From Coleophoma eucalyptorum (Eukaryota > Ascomycota > Leotiomycetes > Helotiales > Dermateaceae), in NCBI GenBank assembly GCA_026120035.1, contig JALRME010000009.1:434001-498000 (forward strand): 64,000 bases of DNA, read 5' to 3'. Every line of letters begins with the position of its first letter. Position 1 is the stretch's first letter. Shown piece after piece: positions 46,870 through 59,106 of the stretch. The notes beneath the pieces were generated by a model. That model had not been told where the DNA came from. It made no database searches and worked only from the letters and a program-made list of their open reading frames with translations. A program made the translations under genes and the position numbers.

Positions 46870-48128
46870 ATGGCGGCTCTAGATAGCGTCCCCATCCTCG
46901 TTACGGGCGCCTGCGGCCAAGTTGGAATCGCGATTGTCCAACACCTGCAATCTCACTACCCGACAGCACAAATCCACGCTCTAGACCTCAACATTCCAGC
47001 ACCGACTTCACCACGGTACTTTCCCAATATCACGTACCACTGCGGAGATGTAGCGGAAGTGGAGACCATTGGAATTTTACTGCGGAGCGTGAGACCAATC
47101 GTGGTGTTCCATACCGTTGGATTGATACCACAAATTGCGGAGAGTTTAGGCTGCAATCACTGGAAGGGATATGAGAAGGTGAACGTTGACGGGACCCGGA
47201 ATGTTCTTGAACAGTGCAAAAAGGTTGGCTCTGTGAAGTCATTTGTTTATACAAGTTCTTGCGATGTCGTCAAGGCTGGAAGCTGGACGGATTTGAGAGG
47301 TATAGACGAGGGACAGCCAATGCCGACGAGGTGGGATGGTCCGTATCCAAAGTCTAAGGTATTTTGATCCCTCCTACCCACCACGGGACTTGCTTCTCGT
47401 AATGATAGTTAAACTGTCTCTTCCCAATCTTTCCGTGCAGCAAACAAAGCGGAGTCATTGCAGACACTTCGTACAGGAAAACCATTAGACTAATGGCTAG
47501 CTTTTAGGCTGTGGCAGAAAATCTCGTTTTATCCAGCTCAACGCCGGTAATGCCAACAACTGCAATTCGGACGCACGCAATTTTTAGCGCATATGACAAA
47601 AACTTACTGCCATTGATGCTCTCTGCACCCCGCAATATACACTTAGGATCGGGCAGGAATCTGTACGACTTTACATATGCCCCAAATCTTGCCCTCGGGC
47701 ATGTACTGGCTGCAATCAACCTCCTAACCATACACCCAGCGGAAAAATCTAACATCTTTTCAGCTGCCGGGAAACCATTCTTCGTCACCAATTCAGAGCC
47801 CTGCCATTTTCGCATGTTTCTTACAGCCATCTGGAAAGCTTACGATGCTGATCTTCCTGAAAGGAAGGATATTGGCCGAGGAACAACGATACCGAAAAAC
47901 ATCGCATTGCCATTGGTGTGGATGAGCGAAAAAGTGTCCAAAATTTCTGGGAAGAAACCACTATTGACTACAAGAGACCTGGGTGACAGTACAGCTGAAA
48001 GGTTTTTTGATAATACAAGGGCAAAAGAGGTTCTGGGATATCAGCCGAGTGTGAGGTTAGTTGATGCAATAGAAGAAGCTGTGCGTGGCTTCAAAATGGT
48101 AACGAAGCAGGAACGGTTATCGAAATAG
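46870..48128 (+). CDS. NAD(P)-dependent epimerase / 3-beta-hydroxysteroid dehydrogenase family
   Basis: Extended short-chain dehydrogenase of 369 residues in two exons (46870-47358, 47508-48128), with a 149-bp intron lying exactly after the catalytic Lys codon. The Rossmann signature is VTGACGQVG near the N-terminus. The active-site region has YTSSCDVVKAG and the Tyr-x3-Lys pair in GPYPKSK. The C-terminal half (GRNLYDFTYAPNLALGHVLAA, then LGYQPSVRLVDAIEEAV) matches the 3-beta-HSD/Erg26 branch. Sterol, bile-acid-like or nucleotide-sugar substrates are possible. It is probably not the main Erg26, because conservation looks loose. The Zn2Cys6 regulator is its downstream, convergent neighbour. 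Confidence 0.88.
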
Positions 48129-48499
48129 AATGGTACTTCGAAATCAAGCTCGAGGCTGATAGATGGTAAATTCCCAAAGATAAGCTCCAATCTCTAGGAA
48201 CATTGCAGTACATTCTTCTGGTAGAGTCCCACATCAATACCGCAATCACTCAGAGAGCTTTAGCCATATGCCGCCGAGATTCGTGGCTGTTATTGGACGC
48301 GTCCATGATGAACTCGTAATTGGCTGTTTTCCAAGGATTTGCCAGTTTCTTCATGTCATTTTTGAACCTCGATTGTATTTCTCTAGAGTATGTCGTTCGG
48401 GAATATTTAGATTATTGAGCTAAGAGTCCAAAAGCAGAGAAAGCAATGGTGCAAAAATCACATGAGAACGGCTCGATGAGAATGACTGCAGATCCCACT
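48129..48499. other. Intergenic between convergent genes
   Basis: 3' ends of the dehydrogenase and the Zn2Cys6 regulator. No feature is recognised. Confidence 0.4.
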
Positions 48500-50762
48500 T
48501 CACGGACGTTTCTCATATGCCGGCAAAGCCAAAGTGTCATCCGAGCCAATTAATGACGAGGACCAGGCCTCCAATCCTGAAATATCAAGACTTGGTCTCG
48601 TGGGAGACGGAGAACCTCCCTTGTTGGGTGGTGTTTCGGAATCAGGATTTGAGTCAATTCGTGCGCGTAAAGCCTTCAGCATACTCCATGCCTGAGCCAC
48701 CTGGCTCGAAGGTTTGTGTGGATAGAGCGGATCCAGTGGCCCCTTGTTTTCGGACTCAAAGACCTGGAATATCTCATTGGTGAAGTAGCGTGCAAGTTGT
48801 ATTTCCGTGGAATTCGGGTTTCGTTGCAAATGAACAAGAATTAAGTAGACAGGTTGAATCGGAGGTATTCTAGTTACGAGGAACCATCTGTATGGTGAAA
48901 ATGATGGGGTACGAACGAGCTGTATAAAATTGCGGAGGCAAGAAACACAAAGTGCAATGGTTCTTTGCTTATTGTCAGCTCCTACTTCAATGACAAGTGA
49001 CTTGGAAAGGGGAATATTGGGATACCTTTTCCAAATGATATCTGACTGTTCATTGTTGTTCACAAAGAGCATGTTTCTAGTGAATAATTTCTGAAGGAGA
49101 ATTGCTGACTCTGCTTTGAGGAACGTGATCATTATCCGCGCCCAAGCGGAGAAGACAGTCGGTTCAGTTAATTGATCACCGTAAAGTGCTTGATTTGTTT
49201 TCAGGGACGCATCAGCGATCCGTGAAGACATGAAGCCTCTCTCAGGGATACCGTCAACACAAAGTTGAGCAGCTAGATCGTTCAGCCTGCTGTGCAGTTT
49301 CTTAATTTGTTTTAGCGAGCTATTCAGATCACCCTGCATGAGTGGTCGAGTGCCCTGAATTAATTCAAACAGAGAATGCTCAAACTGAGCAGTCTCATAA
49401 CGTGCAATTGCAAACACCACAAAAGAAGAGTGGCCAAGCTCTGTGCATGGAGATGGGAAGAAGAGTATCTGTCCCAAGCCGGTGAGATAATCGTTGGCAG
49501 GTACAAAGTTGGGCATCGCTGTGTTAGATTGACCACTGTCACTACCAAAGGCAAGTGGGGAGCCATTAAATATACTTACTTGAACATCTAGCCATACAAT
49601 ATGCCACCATATTCTTCGACGGATCTCAACCTCCTCTTTTGGACCAGAAAAAGTATCCTCACGATGCAACCCGAGACTTTGCGCCATTCGGAGAACAATG
49701 CCGACAATGTGAACATCACCAAGGGTATCGCTGTCTAGGTCTTCGCAGCTGTGCCCTAGGAGTAATGCGATAAGTGTATTCAGCGTAGGATGGCGTATGT
49801 ACTGACACATGGCCAACCCGGCTGAATAAGCAGACTTCAAGGTCTCAATCAGTTCTAGTCTTCTATGCTCTTTGAAGAAACCAGAACTCCATAGCTCTTC
49901 TGGGGCTGTCACTGCACCACAGTAAAGCACTGCGAACATCAGTGACAGATAGGTCTGATCACCCAAGAGGTTATGGTTAACCTTCCCGGTCATTCCTTCG
50001 CTGCACCACATCCAGAAATGAGCGTAAGAGGCGCAAAATGATGCCGCGTCGAAAAGAGGGTATATCGAATGCACCCCAACCATAGCGGATCGTACCAACA
50101 TATCACAAAATGGTCGCTGGGGAAGCATTTTGCAAGTGTTGAGAAGTCCTCCAAAGTCCACATATTCATCGATGTTACTGTGTGGGCAGAAGGAGCTAAT
50201 TCGTGTATAGTTCTGTAGAAAGGCATCATCACAGAATGATTCCTAACATCCATAAGTTCAAGCGAAATCAGAATCGCGAGCTACTTACCTGACCACCAAC
50301 CAAGGCCCAAAATGTGGTTTCCAAATACTTTGGTCTTAATGGATCTCGTGTGTTCATGTGACCAGACACATGCACAGGGGGTGGTAGATGATCTTGAATC
50401 TTCAAAAGGCTAGCTTCCTCAATGAAGGTATCTGTCTGGGTCAGAACTCCAATGTCCTGTGAAGCTTTGAGACCAGTGTCTGGAGATGGTACCGAGACAT
50501 CATTTGGAGCGGGGCTCTGAGAAGATTCCGATATGGATTTTGGTATACTGTGTAGATTATATTCTGTGTCTCTCGGTCTCGAAATTGGAAGTTCAGCCCT
50601 CTCCTGAACATGGGAACCGTAGGTACAGACTTCTCCAGCCTTGACGCAATTTGAGCATTCTGGGTGCTCTCTAGTGCAACGGACTTTTCGTATTCTACAC
50701 CGGGCACAGATCAACGATTGGCGATTACGAGTAATCTTGCGCAACTTCTCAGGGGGAGGCAT
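48500..50762 (-). CDS. Zn2Cys6 transcription factor with fungal-specific domain
   Basis: Two exons (50762-50289, 50242-48500) with a 46-bp intron (GTAAGT to GTTAG), giving 738 residues. The DNA-binding domain is CARCRIRKVRCTREHPECSNC then VKAGEVC: Cys spacing 2-6-6-2-6, the Gal4 type, at residues 19-46. The regulatory domain includes RRIWWHIVWLDVQ and TYLSLMFAVLYCGAV, typical of the fungal-specific transcription factor family. A strong donor-like GTAAGT follows LDVQ, but no in-phase acceptor was found, so it was not used. Its promoter is shared with the divergent gene at 51228 (465 bp). Targets could include its neighbours (inference). Confidence 0.95.
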
Positions 50763-51227
50763 AATTCGAGAGAAAGGATCATCAACGATCAGAGTGAAGA
50801 GAAAGTCATCATTCTGTAATAATTTAATCGAGTGCTCGTAAGGACATGACGCCAGCTTTATGTGTTCTGTAATGTCCGAAGTCTACTTTGGCGTGTGTCC
50901 TAAGACTGAAGCTTAATAAGCTGAGATGTTTCTCGGAACGTAAATACATATCTCCGCTCGGCAAAAAACGCGTCGAGTGAGTCTCCTTTCGTGAACGTGA
51001 TTTGACTGATCTTTCCTCTCGTTCTACTTCACTTTAACATCTCATATTACAGTTCCAGACACAGTTTCCTTGTCACACCCTTTAAGCACGCCTCTTAACT
51101 CTCTCATACCTTAGTTTGTTTTATAGCAGCGCGATAAAGACCTCTAATTCCTGCTGGTCAGAGCTGGCCAATAATCTTGAACTCCTGACAGGCGTGACAC
51201 GTTTATGAGGTCACACACAACGTAGCT
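50763..51227. promoter_or_regulatory. Shared divergent promoter region
   Basis: 465 bp separate the start codons of the Zn2Cys6 factor (-) and the unknown gene (+). The right half is CT-rich. I could not identify a specific Gal4-type CGG-N-CCG site with confidence. Confidence 0.45.
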
Positions 51228-52215
51228 ATGGAAACCTTCTATAGAGAGTATGTGTGCACAGGATTTTCTCAGCAATTTTACTAATTCCTTATAGTCTATT
51301 GCACGAGAAAGTGAGCAAGAAAATTTCGCTGAAGGTCTCGAAATCCGAAGGACAGCTTTTTGTAGGCATCCTCTGTCCAGAGAAGCATCCCAGTAGGTGC
51401 GATTCGAAGGATTTCTTTTGGACCAAAGTCAAAGCAGTGAGTCTCAACTACTGTCACAATCAGTAAGTTTCTAATATAGGCAGAAACACAGCATCAAGCA
51501 GATAGCAGATGTCTATTATGAAAGAACTGGGGCTAAAGTTGCTCTGTCCGATGGCGACAACGTTCTGAGTAATAAGACACGATTCCATGAATTGAACCAC
51601 TTTCAAGATGACTTGGTGGTACTTTGGGCTCAGAATCTTACGCGCACGCCATTATCGTCAGGCAAGGATGACGCCGAGGGAGACTTCAAGGTTCACGCTC
51701 CAACCGCCAATTCCCCATCACCTCCCGAATCTGAAGTCTTGAGTAGCCCTTCAAAGAGACGTTTGCTTTCTCCATCAGAGCCAGAATCTAAGAGAAGAAA
51801 GGCGCAGTCTGTTCCGCTGATTGATAGCGAACGCTCAGGAGTGACAACTGAGCCTGAAGATATCAATTCTCGCCGTGCGTTCAGTTCCGGACCTGAAAAG
51901 TTTTCATTGCAAAGCTTACCAAGCTCGCCGATTCAAGGAAAGACTGGCGTAGGACTTGGTGCTCAAAACAGCGGAGAACCACTGTCGCCACTGCCACTCA
52001 ACCACGACACTTTACCAATCTCGCCACCCGCAACTATTTCTACACCTGACTTTATAGACGAACTGTCTCGTAACGGGGAGGATGGAGAAGAGTCTGTGTT
52101 AAACGAAGTCATCAACTCCAATACGTCAAAAGCAACAATTTCTCCGAAAGTCAAAGCGCTAAAGAATACTGATATTCGGCAATGGATGCCTCGGAGTCTT
52201 GAAAGCAGGCCTTGA
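51228..52215 (+). CDS. Hypothetical Ser/Pro-rich protein (291 aa), three exons
   Basis: Exons 51228-51247, 51295-51436 and 51502-52215; both introns (47 and 65 bp) have GT-AG ends and agreeing phases. The first 95 residues look like a small folded domain: LLHEKVSKKISLKVSKSEGQ, CPEKHPSRCDSKDFFWTKVKA, then VYYERTGAKVALSDGDNVL. The rest is Ser/Pro-rich and disordered with a basic patch (SKRRLLSPSEPESKRRK), suggesting a nuclear protein. No known family is recognised. It is transcribed away from the Zn2Cys6 regulator. Confidence 0.72.
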
Positions 52216-52999
52216 GCATCTGGACGTATAGCTTTTTCTGATAATCAACGTTAAGCAGACTACAGAATGTGAAACACAGCAACACTGTATGCTGCTTCGA
52301 GCCATATGGTGAAAAGCAATGCCGGTTATGTATACGAGCATGACCGGAGGCAAGGACATCCTGCCCATCACTATAGTCAAACTCTCTTGTAGAATTGAGC
52401 TACTGGAGTGTTGATTGACGAAACTGCACCAGTAATGGTCAGTAACAATCTACTGAATCATTCTTGTTTCGTGGTGTAAATCGTCTGGAAGACGATTCTG
52501 AAGAGCTTGCTGCTTCAGGCTTTAGGATTAGCGACAGTTAGCGATACTGGCAGAGCTGTACAGTCACCGCTGTTCCTAGCTATCAATTACATTTAATCAC
52601 GCTGATTTATATAATGCCCTACCGAAGGCCGTTGGTGTCATAGACCTATCTAGTGTTTACACCGAAATTGTCATCTGACTAACACGTGATTTAACTATTG
52701 CCTGCCGAAATGGGAGGTCGCGTAAGATAACGGGCTACGGCAATAAAAATGGGTGGAAAAGCGGCAGGGATTTAAGACACTTGGTGGTGGACCTTCAATT
52801 GCCGATCAACCGTTGGGTGCGATAGCCAATCTAAAGGAGTGCAAAGTCATGGATACTGGTGGCCGCATCCCACTGCGGTTATCGGAGCTCCATACCTTTG
52901 TTTGTCTTGTTAAAAATATGACAGCATGCTGCTGTGATCAAGAACTTCGTGAATTGAGAGCTGGACCGTTGTATTTACCGACTATCATGAGCACTGAGC
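52216..52999. other. Intergenic
   Basis: 3' side of the hypothetical gene and promoter of the DHA1 transporter. A frame at 52753-53034 overlaps the transporter start in another frame and is not supported. Confidence 0.4.
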
Positions 53000-54888
53000 A
53001 TGGCTTCTTCGACCCCGGAAACCTCAGATCATGAAGCGATGTCATCGCATAATGGATTGGATCTCGAAAAGCAAGAGACTGTGCAAGAGACCTACAACAA
53101 TCAGGCAAATGTCCGGGCTCGACTTACTAGAACTCAAAGTCTGACTCGGAGAAATACCCGAGGACGATTCACTCATCCATTGGCTCATGTAAAGACCACC
53201 GAAGAGTTCATCGTCGACTTTGACGGCGCAGATGATCCGTATAGACCATTGAATTGGCCTTTCAGAAAGAAAGTTATTACCACCATCTTATATGGCTTGA
53301 CAACAATGGGGTCGACGTGGGCCAGTGCGGTCTTTGCTCCAGCTACAGATCAAGTGGCAGCAGAATATGGTGTAGGGAACGAGGTAGGCCAACACTTTCG
53401 TGTTATTTTGAATATTTTGTTGACCTCAATACTAGGTAGCACTTCTTGGGACCACTTTTCTTATGGTTGGGTTTGGTTTGGGTCCTCTAGTGTGGGCACC
53501 TTTGAGTGAAATGTGAGTTAGCTGCGCCGTAGGAGTTCTTGAAATCCTGCCTCCGTTGCCAACTGAAAAAGTCTGGAAGGTACTAATAATAATTGTTACA
53601 GGTACGGACGGAAACCAGCAGTGTTAGCACCATACTTTGTAGCCGCTTGTTTCTCGTTTGGCACAGCTACAGCAAAGGATCTTCAAACCATTCTCATCAC
53701 AAGATTCTTCACTGGTTTATTCGGCTCTGCACCCGTAACCAACACTGGAGGTGTTCTTGGTGATATTTGGTCTCCTCAACATCGTGGCACCGCCATTGTC
53801 GGCTATGCTTTCAGCGTCGTTGGAGGACCTACGATAGGCCCTATTGCAGGAGGAGCTATCACATCCAGCTATCTTAAATGGCGATGGACCCAATATGTAC
53901 GAGACTCATTTCGACTCCAGGGTGCATTACATAACTAACTTCTATCAGCTCACGGGCATCATGATGTCCTTCATGCTCATAGTCGATCTCCTAGTTCTCG
54001 ATGAGACATATGCTCCAGCCTTACTCGTTGCCAAAGCAAGAAGACTAAGGCATGAGACCGGGAACTGGGCATTACATGCCAAGCATGAAGAATGGGATGT
54101 CAGCTTGAAGGAATTGGCCAACAAGTTTTTGATGAGGCCTTTTCGTCTCCTCGCGACACCCATCTGCTTTCTGGTTGCGCTTTACGCCTCTTTCGTTTAT
54201 GGAATTATATACCTGTAAGTGCAACCACCACTGATTTCTCTGCCGTAGCTGAACATGTACAGGTGTCTTGCAGCAATTCCTATACAGTTCGCAGAAGAAA
54301 GAGGATGGGGACCAGTAACGTCTGAACTTCCTTTCCTTGGCGTTCTTTTGGGGACGATATTAGGTGGATTTGGCAACATTTTGTAAGTCGGGATGCTGGT
54401 TATCTTGATATACTGCTAATAATATTAGAAACAACCGATTCTATATGAAGGCGTTTGAGCGAGCAGGAAAAGCTGTACCTGAAGCCCGTCTCCCACCCAT
54501 GATGGTTGGTTCCTGGTTCTTCACAGCAGGACTATTCATTTTTGGCTGGACCTCATCAAGAGACATCTTTTGGCTTGCCCCCATCATCGGCTGTGTAGCC
54601 ATGGGCATTGGGTTCTTCACCATATTCCAAGCTGGCCTCAACTATTTGATTGACACATTCCAAAAGTATGCTGCTAGTGCTGTCGCCGCAAATACTTTCC
54701 TGCGATCACTTCTCGCTGCAGGCTTCCCGCTGTTTGCTTCGCCCATGTTCCACAAGCTGGGCATACCGTGGGCTAGTAGCGTTCTTGGATTTATTGCGGT
54801 TGCTTTGCTTCCCATTCCCTACTTGTTCTATATTTATGGGCCAACAATTAGAAAGAAAGGCAAATTCACTGCTGAAGTCATGCAGTAA
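53000..54888 (+). CDS. MFS drug:H+ antiporter (DHA1, Tpo/Flu1-like)
   Basis: Six exons (53000-53383, 53436-53512, 53602-53896, 53949-54214, 54263-54382, 54429-54888) with five introns of 46-89 bp; phases agree throughout and give 533 residues. Diagnostic parts are FDGADDPYRPLNWPFRKKV before helix 1, LGPLVWAPLSEMYGRKPAV (motif A with R-K, split by intron 2), GLFGSAPVTNTGGVLGDIW, and SPQHRGTAIVGYAFSVVGGP with motif C. The family exports drugs, polyamines and natural products at the plasma membrane. Proximity to the Zn2Cys6 regulator and the dehydrogenase may be functional, which is inference. Confidence 0.95.
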
Positions 54889-55321
54889 AGTTTGTCAGCT
54901 GCGGGGGTACGATTTGATGTGGAATTCTGGAGATTATAGAAATCCTTTTAATTGATAGGGATGGAAAACAGATAAGGACAATTGGGAAAGAGACTGTATC
55001 ACGATTTTGCCACGAGCCAAACACTGAGACGAGAGCCTTGGATAATTGATAGCACTTGATGGCCGCAGAGAAGCGTAATATGCAAAGATACCTAATCTAG
55101 TAGCACCACTTTTTACTAAAATAGAGAATTGCTTGTAGCTTGATAAACTTTCATTCATCAAGATTTCAAGTGGCTTCTCAAGTCCTATACCTAAATGTCT
55201 TTGATTTGATATACAGCAGCAGCCTCGTGACAAGGCTGACGGGGCGAAAAACATTTTCCGACTTCGCCCTCAACTCTCTCACCAAGCTCATCACAACAAC
55301 GACGTTCGTCCCTCTCTAATA
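54889..55321. other. Intergenic
   Basis: 3' end of the transporter and promoter of TIM22. Nothing else is recognised. Confidence 0.4.
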
Positions 55322-56092
55322 ATGAACAATCCTGTTTTCAACACCTCCGGCGGCGGAGAGATGAGCGCGCAAGATGCGCAGACCCAGGCCGCAGTCAAAA
55401 GTGTACGTCCCAGCTTGCAATGCCTCTTCCTTGATCTTCCCATAGCTACACGAGTTTGTTTTCTCAAGACGAGCTCTCTTTCGGAGTACAGCACAGGGCC
55501 CAGCTAACATGAACGCTTTTCACAGATGCAAATTCTTATGGAGTCATGTCCGGGGAAAACAGCAGTCTCCGGTGTGATGGGATTCGCTCTTGGAGGAGCC
55601 TTTGGATTATTCATGGCCTCTGTAAGTAAACCCACCCGCAGAGAGAGCGCGCACGCGTGTGCGTGCTATGTCCACGCATACACCTCCCCGATCACTTCTT
55701 CAATACGTTCTAAATATCCACGGTAAACTAACCCATGTGCTTCCTAGATGCAATACGACACCCCGCTCTCCACCAACCCAACGGCCGCGAACATCACATC
55801 CCTTCCGCTGCGCGAACAACTGCGTCAGGGCTTCAAGGATATGGGGGCGCGCTCGTTCAGCAGCGCAAAGAACTTCGGAAAGGTGGGCGCCATCTTCGCT
55901 GGTACCGAGTGCTGTGTTGAGGGCTTCCGGGCGAAGAACGATCTCAAGAATGGTGTGATTGCTGGCTGTATCACCGGTGGTGTCCTCGCTGCCCCGGCAG
56001 GTCCGCAGGCTGCGGCGGTTGGTTGTGCGGGATTTGCTGCGTTTAGTTTGGCTATTGATGCATACATGCGACAGCCGGCCGACAGTGATTAG
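55322..56092 (+). CDS. TIM22: Mitochondrial import inner membrane translocase subunit Tim22
   Basis: Channel subunit of the carrier translocase that inserts multi-helix proteins into the mitochondrial inner membrane. Three exons (55322-55402, 55526-55621, 55748-56092) with introns of 123 and 126 bp, giving 173 residues. The Tim17/22/23 family features are [35 protein letters not shown] then [20 protein letters not shown], and the Gly/Ala-rich last helix. Cysteines in MESCPGK and GCAGFAAF correspond to the family's possible disulfide pair. Exons 2 and 3 both start with Met codons, so wrong shorter starts are easy to pick. The second intron contains a GCGC/GTGT-rich patch. Confidence 0.96.
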
Positions 56093-56977
56093 GTGTGAGA
56101 AGAGATCGAAAGGGGCGGGTGGTAATGGAGGAGAACGAGGATCAAAGATCTTGTAGGATATTGGAGACTTGGCCAAGATGGGCCTTGTCTGCCCTTGTAG
56201 ACATGTGGTGATTCTTTAAGCATCAGCGTATGGCGTTCTGGCTTTGGTTTCTTGGGGCAAGATGATCAATGGATTGATTGATGGGTACGATATTGGCTGA
56301 TGCCACTCCTGGTGTATATTGTCTAAATAGAAGGAGTATGATATAGAATCTCAACTACAGGTCCTACCGCTTTACCAGAAGGAATGACAGAAGTGATGAT
56401 TGTGTTAGTAGCTGTAGTGCAAACAGAAGGATTGAATAGCAAGACCTGGGACTTATTCTCAACGTCCCCTTCTGGATGCAGAGAGCTTTGGAGCAGAGCT
56501 CGGGTCCGACTCTACAAGTAAGCTCTCAAGGTATGTCCACCACAAAGTCGATGCACCCCTTCTACACCATGCATACACTATACACGGCCATGGCAGTTAT
56601 TATTATTATACCTCTCCCATTCGACCATCGCTACCAGAGCCCCTCTCCGTCGAACAACAACAGGAGTTTGTTGCACGACAGCATCTTTAGTCTGCACAGC
56701 ATCCACAAGGGGCACCCTACAGGCGTACACCATAGCACATACCAAATAACCACGTTAGCGGAAAAGTCGAGTTCCACGAGAGGGGAGGTGGAAGTGGGGA
56801 CGTGGTTGTAAGAACTAGCTTGGAACGAAGCTAAAGCAAGGTCTTCTAGAAAGAGTAAAGCAGAGAGGATGCGAGGGTTGACCTGTCCAGTGTCTAGTCT
56901 AGCTCACCTCAGGCGTGCTATGCCCTGCCCTGCTGGCCCCCAATGCTAGAGTAGCGCCTAGTGCTGCGTCCGGGGCC

Positions 56978-56997
56978 GGGTCAGGTCAGGTCAGGTC
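56978..56997. repeat. GGTCA short tandem repeat
   Basis: GGTCA occurs three times in direct succession and is followed by GGTCC, about 150 bp before the first 25-bp element. Confidence 0.6.
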
Positions 56998-57140
56998 CAA
57001 GTCATCGCCTGGTGCCGGCCTGTCTCACCAAGCAGAGCCTGGCGAGATTCCCTCCTTCCGAACATGCGCGAGCGAAGCTTGCATGGAGAGGAGCGAGAGA
57101 GTGAGGGCATTAGTGACAGTGAGAGCAAGGCCAATGGCCC

Positions 57141-57165
57141 TTTTGTTGCATGTCTGGATTTTTAG
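57141..57165 (+). repeat. 25-bp element, copy 1
   Basis: TTTTGTTGCATGTC, then variable TGGATT, then TTTAG. The flank after it (TCTGCCTGGCTC) is the most diverged of the five. Confidence 0.8.
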
Positions 57166-58176
57166 TCTGCCTGGCTCTAGTAATCTAGCCTGGGAAAGGG
57201 TCGGCGCCTGGGGGTTGTTGGTGCTGGCTGACTATCATGCTGCTCAGGCGTTTCTAGCCAAGATGCGAGCTTGATAAACCGAATCAATCCTTCAGCACCC
57301 TTCTCCCTCGTCTGCTTTTATCATCTCCCCTTTTATTTTGCTAGAAGTCGTCGACTCGAAATCTGTTGCTTCAGACCAGAGGTTGGGACCGTCTCGTATC
57401 CATCGATCGCGTTGTTGGCCGACTTTTCTAGCTTGTTGGCCGAGTACAATAGCTTCGCTTCTTGGTACTTGCGACTCACTCATTTTAAGTTCAGCTCCGC
57501 GAGTAAGAGTACCTAGGCTTGGTGCATCTTTGACCTCCGTCTGCCCTACATGAAAACATCACACAGGCCGCCCTTGCCCTATCCATCCTCCAGCCGGGTG
57601 TCAAGCAAGCCCGACCGAAAGGATACGAGGGACTTAGTCGGAGGATTGGAGCGACGAGCAGGCAGTCCGTCAGTCAAGTCCACCACGCTTCGTCTCCCTC
57701 GTCTCCTTTCCTATCCACCCAGCTCGCTAAAGCACCGACCTCAACCGCCCGACGCGAGCTTCCCAAACCTCTGTCTCACCAACAAGTTCAAGACAGACGG
57801 ACTGATAGAGAGACGAAGGAACCGGCCTTGGATCCTCGACTCGGCTATCGCCTTCACGCAATGCATACATGCAAACTCGCCAGAAAGCACACGTATGTGG
57901 ATTCCTCGTCCCTTTCGACGGCCGATCTCATGAAGAGGCCGAGTATGCAATCCGCTAGAGACCAAGGAACCTGGGACTAAGTAGATTAGATTAAGGACGG
58001 TAGAAAAGGTAAGGCGGAATAGACGAGAAACGTCGCGGGCGGATGACAAGGAAGGACCTAAACCTCCCCCATCGACGCCGGCCTTAGTTCTAGTTAGACC
58101 TAGCTAGGCTGGGAACAGGTAGAGGATTGAGAAAACATCCAGAATCCAAGCTTGTTATGCTCTGCACTGCTCAATC

Positions 58177-58201
58177 TTTTGTTGCATGTCGGTGTATTTA
58201 G
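58177..58201 (+). repeat. 25-bp element, copy 2
   Basis: Invariant 14-mer, variable GGTGTA, then TTTAG, followed by CTTGGCTCCTCCC. Confidence 0.85.
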
Positions 58202-58747
58202 CTTGGCTCCTCCCTTGGTTTGTGTCCACCTAGATAGTAGCAGTACTAGGTACGTACCATATCCTCTGCGTCGTTAGAGGTTACTCCCGCCGTAATGCTG
58301 ATGCGGAATTTAGACACCGTCCCAAGCCCAATGCTAGCTGAGAGTTCACAAGACCAGCGTCAGAAATCCGGATAACAAATCATCACGCATTCTTCCCACT
58401 CAACCCCCAGAATCTCAACCAGCGAGAAAGTGAGAGAAAGGCCAGCACCAACGAAGCAAAGCCCAAAATCCAAAGCCCAAAATCCCGATAAACAAAGGAT
58501 CCCGGCCCGCGGGCGACGGCCGGGCAAGTCTGTCCTTCCACGCACGTTCCAGAAGTACAAGTCCCGAAGTTTGAAAGTAGCGGACTAGAACTACCATACC
58601 TCATACGACGACTGAGGCACTAGGCCAAACCAAACCCTAAAAAAAAAGGAACGAAATTGAACAACAGAAATAAACGAAAACTAACGGTTTGGCAGGGAAG
58701 ACTGGACTTTCTCCTGCAGCCGACTTTCTTGCTTTGCTTTTCTTTTC

Positions 58748-58772
58748 TTTTGTTGCATGTCTGATGATTTAG
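58748..58772 (+). repeat. 25-bp element, copy 3
   Basis: Invariant 14-mer, variable TGATGA, then TTTAG, followed by CTTGGCTTGCTCTTTC. A TTTTC-rich tract precedes it and a long CT tract follows. Confidence 0.85.
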
Positions 58773-58790
58773 CTTGGCTTGCTCTTTCAC

Positions 58791-58860
58791 TCTAACTCTC
58801 CCTCTCTCCCTCTCTCTCTCCCCCTCTCCCCCTCTCCCCCCTAGTTTCTCTCTCTCTACT
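58791..58860. repeat. Pyrimidine (CT) microsatellite
   Basis: About 70 bases of nearly pure C/T on the + strand directly after copy 3 of the 25-bp element. Confidence 0.7.
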
Positions 58861-59013
58861 CGGCTCGCCTTAAACCTTGGAGCTCTGCGGTACCTGCGGA
58901 GCTCGCGGTGTATGAAAGAGAGCAAACGCCAGAACCACCACCCCTGACCACGACTGGAACTCGGCCCAAAAACCCGCTTGTTAACTAAGCTCTTAGGGCA
59001 TGCTTTCCTGCGT

Positions 59014-59034
59014 CTTGGGTAAGGTATACCCAAG
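59014..59034. repeat. Perfect 8-bp inverted repeat
   Basis: CTTGGGTA and TACCCAAG separated by five bases. It lies about 48 bp upstream of copy 4 of the 25-bp element and directly before GCAGGGAA. Confidence 0.7.
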
Positions 59035-59081
59035 CAGGGAAAAGGCCGTCATGATCTATGGCCTTTCTGCTGCGTCTTTTC

Positions 59082-59106
59082 TTTTGTTGCATGTCTGGAT
59101 ATTTAG
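59082..59106 (+). repeat. 25-bp element, copy 4
   Basis: Invariant 14-mer, variable TGGATA, then TTTAG, followed by CCTTGGCTCCTCTTTC, with one extra C compared with copies 2 and 3. Confidence 0.85.

Noticed and set aside
49540..49610. Second intron in the Zn2Cys6 gene at the GTAAGT after LDVQ
   Set aside because: No acceptor nearby gives a matching phase, while the unspliced frame reads through normally.
52753..53034. 93-residue frame before the DHA1 transporter
   Set aside because: It overlaps the transporter's first exon in another frame and shows no recognisable pattern.
58620..59033. 137-residue minus-strand frame across copy 3 of the element
   Set aside because: Most of it is Glu/Arg runs from the CT microsatellite. 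No start context or conservation signal is visible.
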